NCBI GenBank assembly: GCA_022711405.1 | Contig: JAKLFC010000001.1 | Location: forward strand, 390,899-454,898 | Origin: Bacteroidota bacterium | GTDB taxonomy: Bacteria; Bacteroidota; Bacteroidia; Bacteroidales; JAGONC01 | Direction: 5' to 3' | Length of the DNA stretch: 64,000 nt | In this document: positions 8,878-17,039 of the stretch, piece by piece | Layout: every line of letters starts with the position of its first letter | Numbering within the stretch: the stretch's first letter is position 1 | Notes under the pieces: generated by a model | Seen by the model: only the letters and a program-made list of their open reading frames with translations | What the model was told of the DNA's origin: nothing | The model's database searches: none | Program-made: the position numbers and the translations under genes

Positions 8878-8928
8878 ATTTTAATGTATTGATGATGAAT
8901 AGTAATAATACGGGAAACTATCTTCAAT

Positions 8929-9528
8929 TCATTTATTCTCATACTGTTCTTTGATGTTCATGATCGATTCATGGGGTCCGTCTGAAAGGAACATATTTAC
9001 TAGCCAGGCAGGAAGACTTCCCCCGGGCTCGAAATACCCTTCCATGATCATCTTCACATGGTGATCATCCACTTTAACAAGAGTCGTCACTTCGTCGTAG
9101 GCAGTCACAGCAACGAGTCCTTTCGGCTGGGGTTGATCCGGCTTTTTCAGCTTTGTGGCCAGTATAATCGTGTCGTTTCCAAACGAAATGTGAATGGTAG
9201 TGGTCATATCCCTGTTATCAAAAGGGAAGGGGAGATGCATGATGGAATAATAAGTGTATTCGCTGTTGTCCACTTTTGACTGCAAACGGCTGTCCGCACA
9301 TTCATACACCCATTTGTCATAATTTTCAACGTCGATCAGCACCCTGTAAAGCTCTTCCATCGTCATGGCCAGTGTCGCTTCCCCTTTATAGGTTTTATAG
9401 GAAGAACCTTCGGTAGGACGTACGTAGATCCGCACTCCATTTTTATCCTTGACCAAATCCCATCCATCCGCGTATCCTTTAAGCCCTGAAAGTGCACAAA
9501 GGATAAAAATAGCAATACATCCTTTCAT
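8929..9528 (-). CDS. Exported START-domain lipid-binding-like protein
   Basis: This 199-residue protein has an N-terminal signal peptide (MKGCIAIFILCALSGLKGYADG). It contains a StAR-related START fold: GWDLVKDKNGVRIYVRP at the start, WVYECADSRL and MHLPFPFDNRDMT in the middle, then LPAWLVNMFLSDGP near the end. START domains bind a single lipid or other hydrophobic ligand in a deep cavity. Bacteroidota have many such exported single-domain versions with no known ligand. The gene is monocistronic, with its own TATATTTG box about 50 nt upstream. Confidence 0.85.
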   Translation of the reverse strand: MKGCIAIFILCALSGLKGYADGWDLVKDKNGVRIYVRPTEGSSYKTYKGEATLAMTMEELYRVLIDVENYDKWVYECADSRLQSKVDNSEYTYYSIMHLPFPFDNRDMTTTIHISFGNDTIILATKLKKPDQPQPKGLVAVTAYDEVTTLVKVDDHHVKMIMEGYFEPGGSLPAWLVNMFLSDGPHESIMNIKEQYENK

Positions 9529-9574
9529 GGGAAGAATTATCTAATTACCTAATTAAGTGAATGCAAGATGAAGG

Positions 9575-9582
9575 CAAATATA
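9575..9582 (-). promoter_or_regulatory. Candidate -7 box of the START-domain gene
   Basis: On the minus strand the sequence reads TATATTTG, an exact TAnnTTTG match, 47 nt before the ATG at 9528. The -33 element is weak. Confidence 0.4.
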
Positions 9583-9716
9583 ATTAATTTTTTGAATCAG
9601 AGTAGCAGCACAATGTTTTTTTAAACTGTCTGTTCCTGGAATGAAATGCAATACTCAACGATACTTTCCATAACACAACAGGCTGTTGGTGAATAAGGAT
9701 GGTAATGCTATTATGT

Positions 9717-10436
9717 CTATTTCACAGCCATGGTAAGCGCCGAAGCACCAAAAAATAAATTATTGGTAATAATTGATTTAAACTTTCTATCTTTAAGTAA
9801 TGAGTTAAGTTCTTCCGGAGTATAGAAATGAGTGGCAGAGTAAGAAAGATAATGATAGGCCTTTTTATTTCCACTTAAATATCCACCAAAAAATTTGACA
9901 AATATTAATAAATATAAATGATATAATTTTCTAATGGTCTTGTTCTTTGGCTGACTTGATTCGACAATAATGAGCTTTCCGCCAGGTTTCAATACGCGGT
10001 AGATCTCTGAGAGATAGATTTCGCTTTTGATATTTTTAAAGGTCAGGTTCCTGAAGCCAAAACCAATACTGATCGCATCGATGGTCTCTGTTTGAAAAGG
10101 AAGTTCTCCGACATCTGCCAGAATGAATTCCACACCGGTCAATTTTTTTCTGATGAGTTTTTTTTTCGCTTCGGCAAGCATCGGTTCACTGAAGTCGAGT
10201 GCAGTTATTTTTGCACCGCTGTGATTGTACCTGGCCAGGTGGCAGGCCAGATCACCTGTCCCTGTGCAGATATCCAGGACGTGTGAGGGATTGTCTTCCA
10301 TACAACGCCTTGCTGCTTTTTTTCTCCAGGCTTCATCCATTCGAAAGGTAAGGATACGGTTCATCAGATCGTACCGACCGGGCACTTCGCTGAACATCTT
10401 CTGAAGCGGGCGGATTGAGTGATTTTGAAAATTCAT
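9717..10436 (-). CDS. ubiE/menG: Demethylmenaquinone methyltransferase
   Basis: The product is 239 residues from the ATG at 10434-10436. A TTG 36 nt further upstream is in frame but lies in a low-complexity tract. The UbiE/COQ5 family motifs are present: FSEVPGRYDLMNRILTF near the start, the SAM loop VLDICTGTGDLACHLA, DFSEPMLAEAKKK, the family motif ISIGFGFRNL and VLKPGGKL. It methylates demethylmenaquinone to menaquinone, the quinone expected to accept electrons from the complex I encoded in the same window. It stands alone with no other men genes nearby. Confidence 0.94.
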   Translation of the reverse strand: MNFQNHSIRPLQKMFSEVPGRYDLMNRILTFRMDEAWRKKAARRCMEDNPSHVLDICTGTGDLACHLARYNHSGAKITALDFSEPMLAEAKKKLIRKKLTGVEFILADVGELPFQTETIDAISIGFGFRNLTFKNIKSEIYLSEIYRVLKPGGKLIIVESSQPKNKTIRKLYHLYLLIFVKFFGGYLSGNKKAYHYLSYSATHFYTPEELNSLLKDRKFKSIITNNLFFGASALTMAVK

Positions 10437-10464
10437 ACGATTATCAACGATATGTTTCTTAATA

Positions 10465-10520
10465 AATTCCAATTTTCAAAAACCAAATTCCAAACAAATT
10501 ACAATATCAAACTTCCAAAC
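10465..10520. repeat. Low-complexity CCAAATTCCAAA phrase repeat
   Basis: Imperfect units of caaattccaaac / ccaatttt lie upstream of the menG start. They are the reverse complement of the ggaatttgg type found at 21491-21546, 59555-59620 and 63848-63875. Confidence 0.6.
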
Positions 10521-10605
10521 TTACTGACATCTAATTGCTAATTGATTACCAGGTATTGGTCACTGTTTTATTCATTTGGCAGTAAAAATGAATTGTAGCT
10601 TTTTT

Positions 10606-10613
10606 TACTTTTG
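10606..10613 (+). promoter_or_regulatory. Candidate -7 box of the first GT39-type gene
   Basis: TACTTTTG matches TAnnTTTG exactly, 21 nt before the ATG at 10634. No well-spaced TTG -33 element is evident. Confidence 0.4.
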
Positions 10614-10633
10614 TCCGAAGGCTCTGCAATATT

Positions 10634-12274
10634 ATGCGAAAATCCTTTTTCTTCGGATTACTATTCTTTTTATTGTTCATCAGCCTGTTTTTCTGGCAGG
10701 ATGTTGTCGAATTGCTGGGTGAGGAACCACGCCGGGCGATCGTTTCCCTGGAGATGCAGATCACAGGCGATCACCTGGTCCCCAGAATCAACGGGATGAA
10801 TTACTACAATAAGCCTCCGCTTTTCAACTGGGTCATGGCCTCCTTCTTTACGGTGACAGGTTCCTCGGAGGAGTGGGTGGTACGTCTGCCATCCCTGGTG
10901 GGATGGATTCTCATGGCCGTCCTGCTCTATTTTATCGTCCGGAGGTATATGGGTATCGAGATCGCATTGCTTTCAACGTTTTTTACCCTCACCGCAGCCG
11001 ACGTCTACTTTTATGGGGCGGTTTTCTCCGGGGAGATTGATCTTTTCTATGCACTTCTTGTCTTCATCCAGATCATCTCACTTTTCTGGTTCTACTCCCG
11101 GCAAAGGCTGTTTTGGATGTTCATTGCCTCTTATGCATTTACAGGGCTTGGTTTCCTTGCAAAAGGCCTGCCTTCCTTAGCTTTTCAGGCTCTGACCCTT
11201 TTGGGGATGGCGATCCTTTACCGGCGATGGAAATGGCTGCTGTCCTGGCATCACCTGGCAGGCATCCTGTTTTTTCTGCTGCCTGTGGGATTATACTATT
11301 TTCTTTATTCCCGCCATGGTGACCATATAACGTATTTGTTCAACCTGGTCAAGGAAGCTTCTCAGCGTACAGGCCTCGAGAGCAACCTGCAGGATTTCCT
11401 GCTTAACCTTGTCAAGTTCCCGTTGGACATTGTGAAGGTGCTTTTACCCTGGTCGCTTCTGATCATATTTTGTTTTCAAAAACAATTCAAACAAACGATT
11501 CAGTCGAACGAATTACTGAAATTTATTATCATCTTCCTGATCTTTAATATTCCAGTATACTGGTTGACAGGCGAATTACGCAATCGTTATTTATATATGT
11601 TCGTTCCATTTTTTATGATCATTATTGCCAGTTTTTATATAAATTTCAAAGATTTATTTCTTAAATTCAATATCTGGACAAATACTGTTTTTGCTGTATT
11701 TGTATGTATTCTCCCTGTCATTTTTCTGATTCCCTTGTTGACGCCATTGACTAAATCCATTCCTTTTTACTGGTTAAAGTCCGTTGTTCTTTTTCTGGCC
11801 GGCACTGCATGTATTTATGGTTTCTTTTACTGGCGTAAAGATCTACGGATTTATGTCATCATTCTTGCGTTGATCCTCATACGGATTGGGCTCAATGTGT
11901 TCTATCTGCCGGCCTACCAGGTGAACGACACGTATGTATATTATGAGAAGGTGTCCAGTGACATCAGTGCACTGACCGGAGATGAGCGGATTTATTTTGC
12001 TGGAAATACGCAGGATTTCGATCCACGGATCCAGATCGGGAATCACCGGTTATATGAGCGTCATCTGGTCGTTCCTGAATACATCCCTTTTCAGCTGACG
12101 TATTATATTGAGCGGAAGACCTGCTCTGTCCTGCAATTTACCAGTAAGCCTGAAGCCGGCATGTGTTGCATCGGAAGGGAATCTTTTTTTAACGGGTCAC
12201 ACTGCCAGGAACTTTACCGTTATTATGACCGTAGGGCCAGGGAAAATTTTCTGCTGGTAAGGATCACTCCCTAG
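10634..12274 (+). CDS. GT39/GT83-type membrane glycosyltransferase (ArnT-like)
   Basis: This 546-residue protein has 11-13 predicted membrane segments. The first periplasmic loop carries the acidic motif LLGEEPRRAIVSLEM (Glu30, Glu31), followed by NYYNKPPLFNW. These are diagnostic of the C-type glycosyltransferases that take a sugar from a polyprenyl-phosphate donor in the outer leaflet, such as ArnT or protein O-mannosyltransferases. The C-terminal 100 residues form a periplasmic domain. Its paralogue at 40250-41884 sits with sugar-nucleotide genes. This copy has no sugar genes beside it, so acceptor and sugar are unknown. The stop overlaps the convergent peptidase gene by 4 nt. Confidence 0.88.
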   Translation: MRKSFFFGLLFFLLFISLFFWQDVVELLGEEPRRAIVSLEMQITGDHLVPRINGMNYYNKPPLFNWVMASFFTVTGSSEEWVVRLPSLVGWILMAVLLYFIVRRYMGIEIALLSTFFTLTAADVYFYGAVFSGEIDLFYALLVFIQIISLFWFYSRQRLFWMFIASYAFTGLGFLAKGLPSLAFQALTLLGMAILYRRWKWLLSWHHLAGILFFLLPVGLYYFLYSRHGDHITYLFNLVKEASQRTGLESNLQDFLLNLVKFPLDIVKVLLPWSLLIIFCFQKQFKQTIQSNELLKFIIIFLIFNIPVYWLTGELRNRYLYMFVPFFMIIIASFYINFKDLFLKFNIWTNTVFAVFVCILPVIFLIPLLTPLTKSIPFYWLKSVVLFLAGTACIYGFFYWRKDLRIYVIILALILIRIGLNVFYLPAYQVNDTYVYYEKVSSDISALTGDERIYFAGNTQDFDPRIQIGNHRLYERHLVVPEYIPFQLTYYIERKTCSVLQFTSKPEAGMCCIGRESFFNGSHCQELYRYYDRRARENFLLVRITP

Positions 12275-14385
12275 CGCATTCCTTTTTTCTTCAGTAATGG
12301 TTCGATGCCGGGTTCGGCGCCTCTGAATCTTTTATAAAGCACCATTGGATCTTCCGTCCCTCCCTTTTCCAGTATATTCTGGCGGAACGATAATGCAGTA
12401 GCCGGATCAAATAACGAGGTTTGCCGGAAGGCTTCAAATGCATCCGAATCTAAAACCTGTGCCCAGATATAGCTGTAATAGCCAGCGGAATATCCTCCGC
12501 TGAAAATATGCTGGAAATAGGTGCTGCGGTAACGTGTGACGATCTCGGGGATCAATCCTATATGCTTCATGGAATTGTCTTCAAACCGGAGGACATCCGT
12601 CTGAGGATCGGATGACAGGGTGTGCCAGTCCATGTCGAGGTAGGATGCGGCAAGGTACTCCACCATGGTAAATCCCTGGTTGAAATACTGGCTTTTTTTG
12701 AGGCTCTCCAGCAACCCGGTGGGGATGGGCTGGCTGGTTTGATAGTGTCTGGCAAACATGTTCAGCACCTCAGGTTCAGTGGCCCAGTTCTCCATGATCT
12801 GTGAGGGTAGCTCGACAAAATCACGGGGCACTGAAGTGCCTGACAGGCTTGGGTATGTGCAGTCCGAAAGCAATCCGTGCAGTGCGTGGCCGAATTCATG
12901 GAAAAGGGTGCTCATCTCATCATAGCTCAACAGGGAAGGCTGGTCAACGGTCGGCTTTGAGAAGTTGGTCACGATGGTGACCACAGGTGAGATGGGCTGT
13001 CCGTTTTGCCTGTACTGGTCCCTGTAGTTGTTCATCCAGGCGCCAAAGCGTTTGCTTTCGCGGGGAAAGAAGTCCATGTAAAGAATCCCCACGTGCGAAC
13101 CGTCGGATTCCTGCACTTCGAAAGCCTTGGCATCGGGATGATATTTTGGCAGATCGGCTCTTTCGGTGAACCTCAGCCCGTACAGCTTGTTTGCCACCAT
13201 GAAAACGCCACTGATGACATCTTCCAGTTGAAAATAGGAGCGGAGTACTTCTTCATCAAAATTGTATTTTTCCTTCTTGATCTTTTCGGAGTAGTACCAC
13301 CAATCCCACGGCTCAAGCCTGAAATCACTGCCTTCGTTCTTTATTCTGTTCTGAAGCGTTTCGGCTTCTTTTGCCGCTGCCGGCGATGCTGACTGCCAAA
13401 GCTTATCCAGTAGTTCATATACCTTTTTCGGTTCCTTGGCCATGTTCTTTTCCAGGATAAAGCTGGCGTGGGATTCATATCCCAGCAGGTGTGCACGTTC
13501 GATCCGAAGGTCAACTATTCTGGACACGATCGCCTTGTTGTCGGTGCTGTCGTTATGATTTCCCTTATTGATGTAGGCCAGGAACAGTTCCCTTCGAAGA
13601 TCCCTGTTGTCGGCATAGGAAAGAAAAGGCAGCCGGCTGGGATTGTCGAGCGTGAACACCCATTTATCAGGCAACCCTGCAGCCTTTGCTGCATCGGAGG
13701 CTGCCTGGATTACAGAGGTTGGCAGACCTGCCAGATCAGCCCGGTTCTCAATGACCAACCTGAAGGCGTTGGTTTCTTTGAGCAGATTGTCGCCGAATTG
13801 AAGCGTCAAGGTGGAAAGCTCTTCGTTGATCCTGCGAAACCGTTCCTGTTCCTCTTTGTTCAGGTTGGCTCCTCCGCGGACGAAATCCTTGTATTTGTTT
13901 TCCAGAAGCATATACTGTTCCTGGTCCAGTCCAAGGCTGTCGCGTTGTTGGTAAACTACCCTGATACGGTCGAAGAGCTGGGGATTCAGATTGATATCAT
14001 CCCTGTGCTTTGACATGATCGGTGCCACTTCTCTGGCAATACGCTGCAACTCATCACTTGTGTTGGATGAGGTCAGGTTATAGAATACATCACTGACCTT
14101 TTGCAGCAGCGGTCCGCTATATTCCAGCGCTTCAATGGTATTGGCGAATGATGGTGGTTCCTGATTCCGGATGATCAGATTCACCTCCTCCATCTGCTGC
14201 TTCATTCCTTCCAGGAAGGCTGGCATAAAATGATCATTTTTGATCTGGTCAAACGGTGGTACCTGAAACGGAGTAGTATACTCAGTGAAGAAAGGATTCA
14301 CGTTTTCAGTCATTTTGGGTTGTTTTTCACGGCAGGAGGTCAGCAGGAGAGCCAGAACACCTGTCAGGATGAACATTTTTCGCAT
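12271..14385 (-). CDS. M3 family zinc oligopeptidase / peptidyl-dipeptidase, lipoprotein
   Basis: This 704-residue protein has the M3 thimet/Dcp architecture. The catalytic zinc motif HEFGH is at residues 496-500 and the third ligand Glu525 lies in FVELPSQIMENWA, exactly 29 residues after the first histidine as in the family. The N-terminus ends in LLTSC, so it should be lipid-anchored, unlike cytoplasmic E. coli Dcp. Its likely role is to trim short peptides in the periplasm for uptake. The MENWA and C-terminal GYYSYIWAQVLDSDAF segments favour the Dcp branch. It appears monocistronic and ends against the GT39 gene. Confidence 0.94.
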   Translation of the reverse strand: MRKMFILTGVLALLLTSCREKQPKMTENVNPFFTEYTTPFQVPPFDQIKNDHFMPAFLEGMKQQMEEVNLIIRNQEPPSFANTIEALEYSGPLLQKVSDVFYNLTSSNTSDELQRIAREVAPIMSKHRDDINLNPQLFDRIRVVYQQRDSLGLDQEQYMLLENKYKDFVRGGANLNKEEQERFRRINEELSTLTLQFGDNLLKETNAFRLVIENRADLAGLPTSVIQAASDAAKAAGLPDKWVFTLDNPSRLPFLSYADNRDLRRELFLAYINKGNHNDSTDNKAIVSRIVDLRIERAHLLGYESHASFILEKNMAKEPKKVYELLDKLWQSASPAAAKEAETLQNRIKNEGSDFRLEPWDWWYYSEKIKKEKYNFDEEVLRSYFQLEDVISGVFMVANKLYGLRFTERADLPKYHPDAKAFEVQESDGSHVGILYMDFFPRESKRFGAWMNNYRDQYRQNGQPISPVVTIVTNFSKPTVDQPSLLSYDEMSTLFHEFGHALHGLLSDCTYPSLSGTSVPRDFVELPSQIMENWATEPEVLNMFARHYQTSQPIPTGLLESLKKSQYFNQGFTMVEYLAASYLDMDWHTLSSDPQTDVLRFEDNSMKHIGLIPEIVTRYRSTYFQHIFSGGYSAGYYSYIWAQVLDSDAFEAFRQTSLFDPATALSFRQNILEKGGTEDPMVLYKRFRGAEPGIEPLLKKKGMR

Positions 14386-14396
14386 TGTGATTACAT

Positions 14397-14585
14397 TTAG
14401 TTACCAATTTTCCTTTCGAAGATGACATCGAAAAACGTTGCAGCTCCATAGCTCCCAATCCCGGGTGCAAAAACCTGTACAAAGCGCCAGCCTTTTTTCG
14501 AATTTTCTTCAATGATCCTCTGATAGTCCTCTTTTGGCTTGCCAAAAAAGGAGATCCGGATGCGGATAAATTTGTATTCGTACAT
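14397..14585 (-). CDS. DUF4177 small protein
   Basis: The product is 62 residues from the ATG at 14583-14585; upstream in-frame codons fall in AT-rich leader. The sequence MYEYKFIRIRI...YQRIIEENSKKGWRFVQVFAP matches the DUF4177 pattern: a short beta-alpha-beta unit with a Gly-Trp turn and a hydrophobic C-terminal strand. Function is unknown. It lies 11 nt upstream of the M3 peptidase gene on the same strand and may share its transcript. Confidence 0.8.
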   Translation of the reverse strand: MYEYKFIRIRISFFGKPKEDYQRIIEENSKKGWRFVQVFAPGIGSYGAATFFDVIFERKIGN

Positions 14586-14631
14586 ACTGCATTCTTTATT
14601 GTGCAAATATCTTTAAAATATTTATTAACAA

Positions 14632-14664
14632 TTGCTGTTTATTTAATAAACTAGTTTATATTTG
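14632..14664 (+). promoter_or_regulatory. Candidate promoter of the membrane protein / winged-helix operon
   Basis: TATATTTG at 14657-14664 is an exact -7 match. TTG at 14632-14634 lies 22 nt upstream. The -7 box overlaps a 14-bp palindrome, and the leader to the ATG is about 40 nt. Confidence 0.55.
14646..14659. promoter_or_regulatory. Palindromic operator candidate (ataaactagtttat)
   Basis: A perfect 14-bp inverted repeat overlaps the first three bases of the -7 box of the operon that encodes a winged-helix regulator. Position and symmetry fit autorepression by a dimer. The binding is inferred. Confidence 0.5.
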
Positions 14665-14711
14665 TATCGAGTTAATGGAATTGATGTTGACATTCATTAA
14701 AACAGTAAAAA

Positions 14712-15287
14712 ATGGAAACTAAATCGGACTATGCCGACAAATTGGGCCTTATTTACGAAATGATTGAGAATTCAAGGGCTCAGATCAGGGAAAATGCATT
14801 TTTCTTTCTTCTTTGGGGCTGGCTTGTGCTGATTGCCAGTCTGATCCATTTCATCCTGATGAAACTTGGTCATTATCATTCATTTTTGGCCTGGCCCATC
14901 ATCATGACTGCAGGGATGGTAATTTCTGTGATTGCAGGGATACGACTTGGGAAAAAGTCAACCTACCGGACCTATGTGGATACAGCCATTATCTATCTAT
15001 GGTGGGGATTTTTCTTTCTTATACTGGTAGTCCTTTCCTTTGCCATTTTTGGTCTGATCCCATGGCATATCCTGAACGCGCTGATCATTGCCATGTATGG
15101 ACTGGGTACCTTTGTTTCAGGGGGCATTTTAAAATTCAGACCACTGATCATTGGCGGTATCTGCAGCTGGATAATTTCCCTGGGTGTGTTTTTCGTACCG
15201 GGAGATTATATGTTGTTGCTTGTTGCACTCTCAATCATTATTGCCTATCTGATCCCGGGTTATTTGATCCGTCGGTCTGTCAAATAA
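14712..15287 (+). CDS. Small multispanning membrane protein, partner of winged-helix regulator
   Basis: This 191-residue protein starts with a charged amphipathic helix (DYADKLGLIYEMIENSRAQIREN), followed by five or six hydrophobic segments (FFLLWGWLVLIASLIHFIL, LAWPIIMTAGMVISVIAGI, YLWWGFFFLILVVLSFAIF and others). I do not recognise a Pfam-level name. The arrangement of this kind of membrane protein directly before a small winged-helix protein is common in Bacteroidota. The two genes are 7 nt apart, so it is likely the membrane partner or target of that regulator. There are no catalytic motifs. Confidence 0.82.
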   Translation: METKSDYADKLGLIYEMIENSRAQIRENAFFFLLWGWLVLIASLIHFILMKLGHYHSFLAWPIIMTAGMVISVIAGIRLGKKSTYRTYVDTAIIYLWWGFFFLILVVLSFAIFGLIPWHILNALIIAMYGLGTFVSGGILKFRPLIIGGICSWIISLGVFFVPGDYMLLLVALSIIIAYLIPGYLIRRSVK

Positions 15288-15294
15288 GAACGAT

Positions 15295-15585
15295 ATGTTT
15301 GAAGAACTTGATCCGTTGCTGCATTCACAGCTCAGGCTGGCCATCATGTCGGTTCTTATCGGTGTTGAATCAGCCGATTTCAATTACTTACTGGATCGAA
15401 CCGGTTCCACACGGGGTAACCTTAGCGTCCAGATAAGCAAATTGAGTGATGCCGGGTACATCCTGGTGGAAAAAAGTTTTCGCAAAAAGATGCCATTAAC
15501 CACCTGTAGGATTGCCCCTAAAGGTATCGAAGCATTTGAAAAATACGTGACAGTCCTGCAGAGTTACCTGAACCGGCAGGCATAA
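15295..15585 (+). CDS. Winged-helix DNA-binding regulator (HTH_34/MarR-like)
   Basis: This 96-residue single-domain protein reads LDPLLHSQLRLAIMSVLIG, then DRTGSTRGNLSVQISKLSDAGYILVEKSF (recognition helix and start of the wing) and a C-terminal dimerisation helix. This matches the HTH_34 winged-helix family, small relatives of MarR/PadR regulators with no ligand domain. It is co-transcribed with the preceding membrane protein gene and probably controls its own operon through the palindrome at 14646-14659. No effector can be inferred. Confidence 0.88.
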   Translation: MFEELDPLLHSQLRLAIMSVLIGVESADFNYLLDRTGSTRGNLSVQISKLSDAGYILVEKSFRKKMPLTTCRIAPKGIEAFEKYVTVLQSYLNRQA

Positions 15586-15687
15586 GACCGTAACAGGCTT
15601 TCCCGACCGTACTTTGGCCGATCATCCGATCTGGAGTCTGATGGACTGAGGATGACTGGCACACTGTGTTTCACCAGGTTTAGGTAA

Positions 15688-15766
15688 TGACCCCGCCCCC
15701 TTCACCCCGTCCCCTGGTTCTCCGCGAAAGCGGAGATCCGGGAGGGGGACAGGGGGTGAGGTCATC
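15688..15766. repeat. Imperfect inverted repeat with GAAA-capped stem
   Basis: The left arm (atgaccccgccccct...) and the right arm (...agggggtgaggtcat) are about 35 nt each and similar but not identical when one is reversed. The centre is ctccgc-gaaa-gcggag, a 6-bp stem closed by a GNRA-like tetraloop. It resembles dispersed intergenic palindromic elements rather than a terminator, because no T-run follows. Confidence 0.6.
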
Positions 15767-15779
15767 AAGGGTAAATTCC

Positions 15780-15820
15780 CCGGTGCTTGCACCGGAATTA
15801 GGGTCCAGGGCTTGCCCTGG
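15780..15820. repeat. Pair of 16-nt palindromes (REP-like)
   Basis: ccggtgcttgcaccgg (15780-15795) and ccagggcttgccctgg (15805-15820) are each 7-bp stems around tt, with 9 nt between them. They share the inner gc-tt-gc core but differ in the outer stem, which suggests selection for structure. Confidence 0.6.
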
Positions 15821-15981
15821 GGTTCATACCAGTGATTGTACATTTGAGCCTGACCACTCGTGAAAGTTTGGGTATGGGTCGGAAAGGAGTGCCCCCGGTA
15901 AAAAAAATCGCATTTCTTCATTATTATTGGTTCTTTTTTTATACTTTTCGAAGATTCCTTTAATTTTACAACTCTTTCAGG

Positions 15982-17037
15982 ATGAAGCGATCCATCATTC
16001 TTTACATCCTTGCAGCTGCCCTTATTGCATTTGCGGCTGTCAAAATAGTACGCAACAAGCAGAAAAGTAAATCCATTGTTCCTGTTGCCACGGTTCAGAC
16101 GCTTGCCGCCGACGTTTACCTTGCCAGGGATACCCTGGTCAGTTATCAGATCAGCTCAGTAGGCAGTCTGCTGGCCAACGAACATGTACTGATCCAGAGC
16201 GAGGTAAGCCAGCGGTTGGTGGCAATTTATTTCCAGGAGGGTACCTTTGTCTCCAGAGGATCCATGCTTTTCAAACTGGACGATGCCACCCTGCAGGCTG
16301 AGTTGAACACCCTGAAGATCCAGGAGGAACTGGCGGCACAGAATGAAAGCCGCGACCATGTGCTGCTGGATAAAGGAGGGATCAGTCAGCAGGCCTATGA
16401 CGAGACCCTCAATCGTCTGAAGACCCTTCAGGCCGGGATAGACCGCATCCGGGTGGACATTGACAAGACGGAGATACGGGCGCCATTCGCAGGAAGGATT
16501 GGTCTGCGCAATGTGAGTGAGGGAGCGTATGTGAAGCCTTCGGATATTCTGACCACCCTGGAAGATGTCAGCCAGATCAAGCTCGATTTTACGGTCCCGG
16601 AACGATATGCAGGCAGCATCAGCAAAGGGCAGACGGTGACCTTCACGATCACCGGAAGCCCGGTACTCTATTCCGCCACCATTGATGCCTTCGAACCATC
16701 GGTGGAAGCCTCCACCCGGAATCTCAAGATCAGGGCATTGACCAGCAATAAAGAGGGGAACCTCATCCCCGGATTATCTGCCAAGGTTTTTCTTGACTTT
16801 CGGGAGACCAGTGCCAGTATCTTCATACCAAGCCAGTGTCTTATCCCGGTACTCAAAGGTTACCAGGTATATGTGTGCAAGCAGGGCCTTGTCAGGGTAT
16901 TCCCTGTAAAGACAGGCATAAGGAACAGGGAAAGCGTCCAGATCCTGGAGGGCTTGTCGGCCGGCGACACGGTTGTGATGACCAACCTGCTGAGGTTAAG
17001 GCCAGGAATGAAGATAAAGATCGTAAATACATTCTAA
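15982..17037 (+). CDS. RND efflux periplasmic adaptor (membrane fusion protein)
   Basis: This 351-residue HlyD/AcrA-type adaptor has an N-terminal membrane anchor (SIILYILAAALIAFAAVKIV). It has a lipoyl half (VLIQSEVSQRLVAIYFQEGTFVSRGSMLFKLD), a short helical hairpin, the second lipoyl half (EIRAPFAGRIGLRNVSEGAYV) and a beta-barrel plus membrane-proximal domain. It bridges the inner-membrane RND pump and the outer-membrane TolC-like channel encoded next. The stop is 2 nt before the pump start, which indicates one operon. No regulator gene of the TetR or MarR type adjoins it, except the HTH_34 gene 0.4 kb upstream, which has its own promoter. Confidence 0.95.
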   Translation: MKRSIILYILAAALIAFAAVKIVRNKQKSKSIVPVATVQTLAADVYLARDTLVSYQISSVGSLLANEHVLIQSEVSQRLVAIYFQEGTFVSRGSMLFKLDDATLQAELNTLKIQEELAAQNESRDHVLLDKGGISQQAYDETLNRLKTLQAGIDRIRVDIDKTEIRAPFAGRIGLRNVSEGAYVKPSDILTTLEDVSQIKLDFTVPERYAGSISKGQTVTFTITGSPVLYSATIDAFEPSVEASTRNLKIRALTSNKEGNLIPGLSAKVFLDFRETSASIFIPSQCLIPVLKGYQVYVCKQGLVRVFPVKTGIRNRESVQILEGLSAGDTVVMTNLLRLRPGMKIKIVNTF

Positions 17038-17039
17038 TT

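Larger units (their letters stand above)
15586..15981. other. 396-nt intergenic region with structured palindromic repeats
   Basis: There is no credible gene here: the longest minus-strand frame reads low-complexity Pro/Gly-rich sequence. The region holds an imperfect long inverted repeat (15688-15766) and two 16-nt palindromes (15780-15795 and 15805-15820), followed by an AT-rich stretch with a near-match TATACTTTTC about 35 nt before the RND operon. Confidence 0.7.

Noticed and set aside
10546..10764. 72-residue minus-strand frame upstream of the first GT39 gene
   Set aside because: It is low-complexity Lys/Asn/Ser-rich and covers the GT39 promoter and start. No homology is recognisable.
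15622..15921. A 99-residue minus-strand frame in the spacer before the RND operon
   Set aside because: It reads across the inverted repeat and twin palindromes, is Pro/Gly-rich without domain features and has no promoter or neighbour logic.
16836..17039. 68-residue N-terminal extension of the RND pump
   Set aside because: It overlaps the adaptor gene in another frame and has no RND or signal-anchor sequence. The ATG at 17040 gives the normal family N-terminus.
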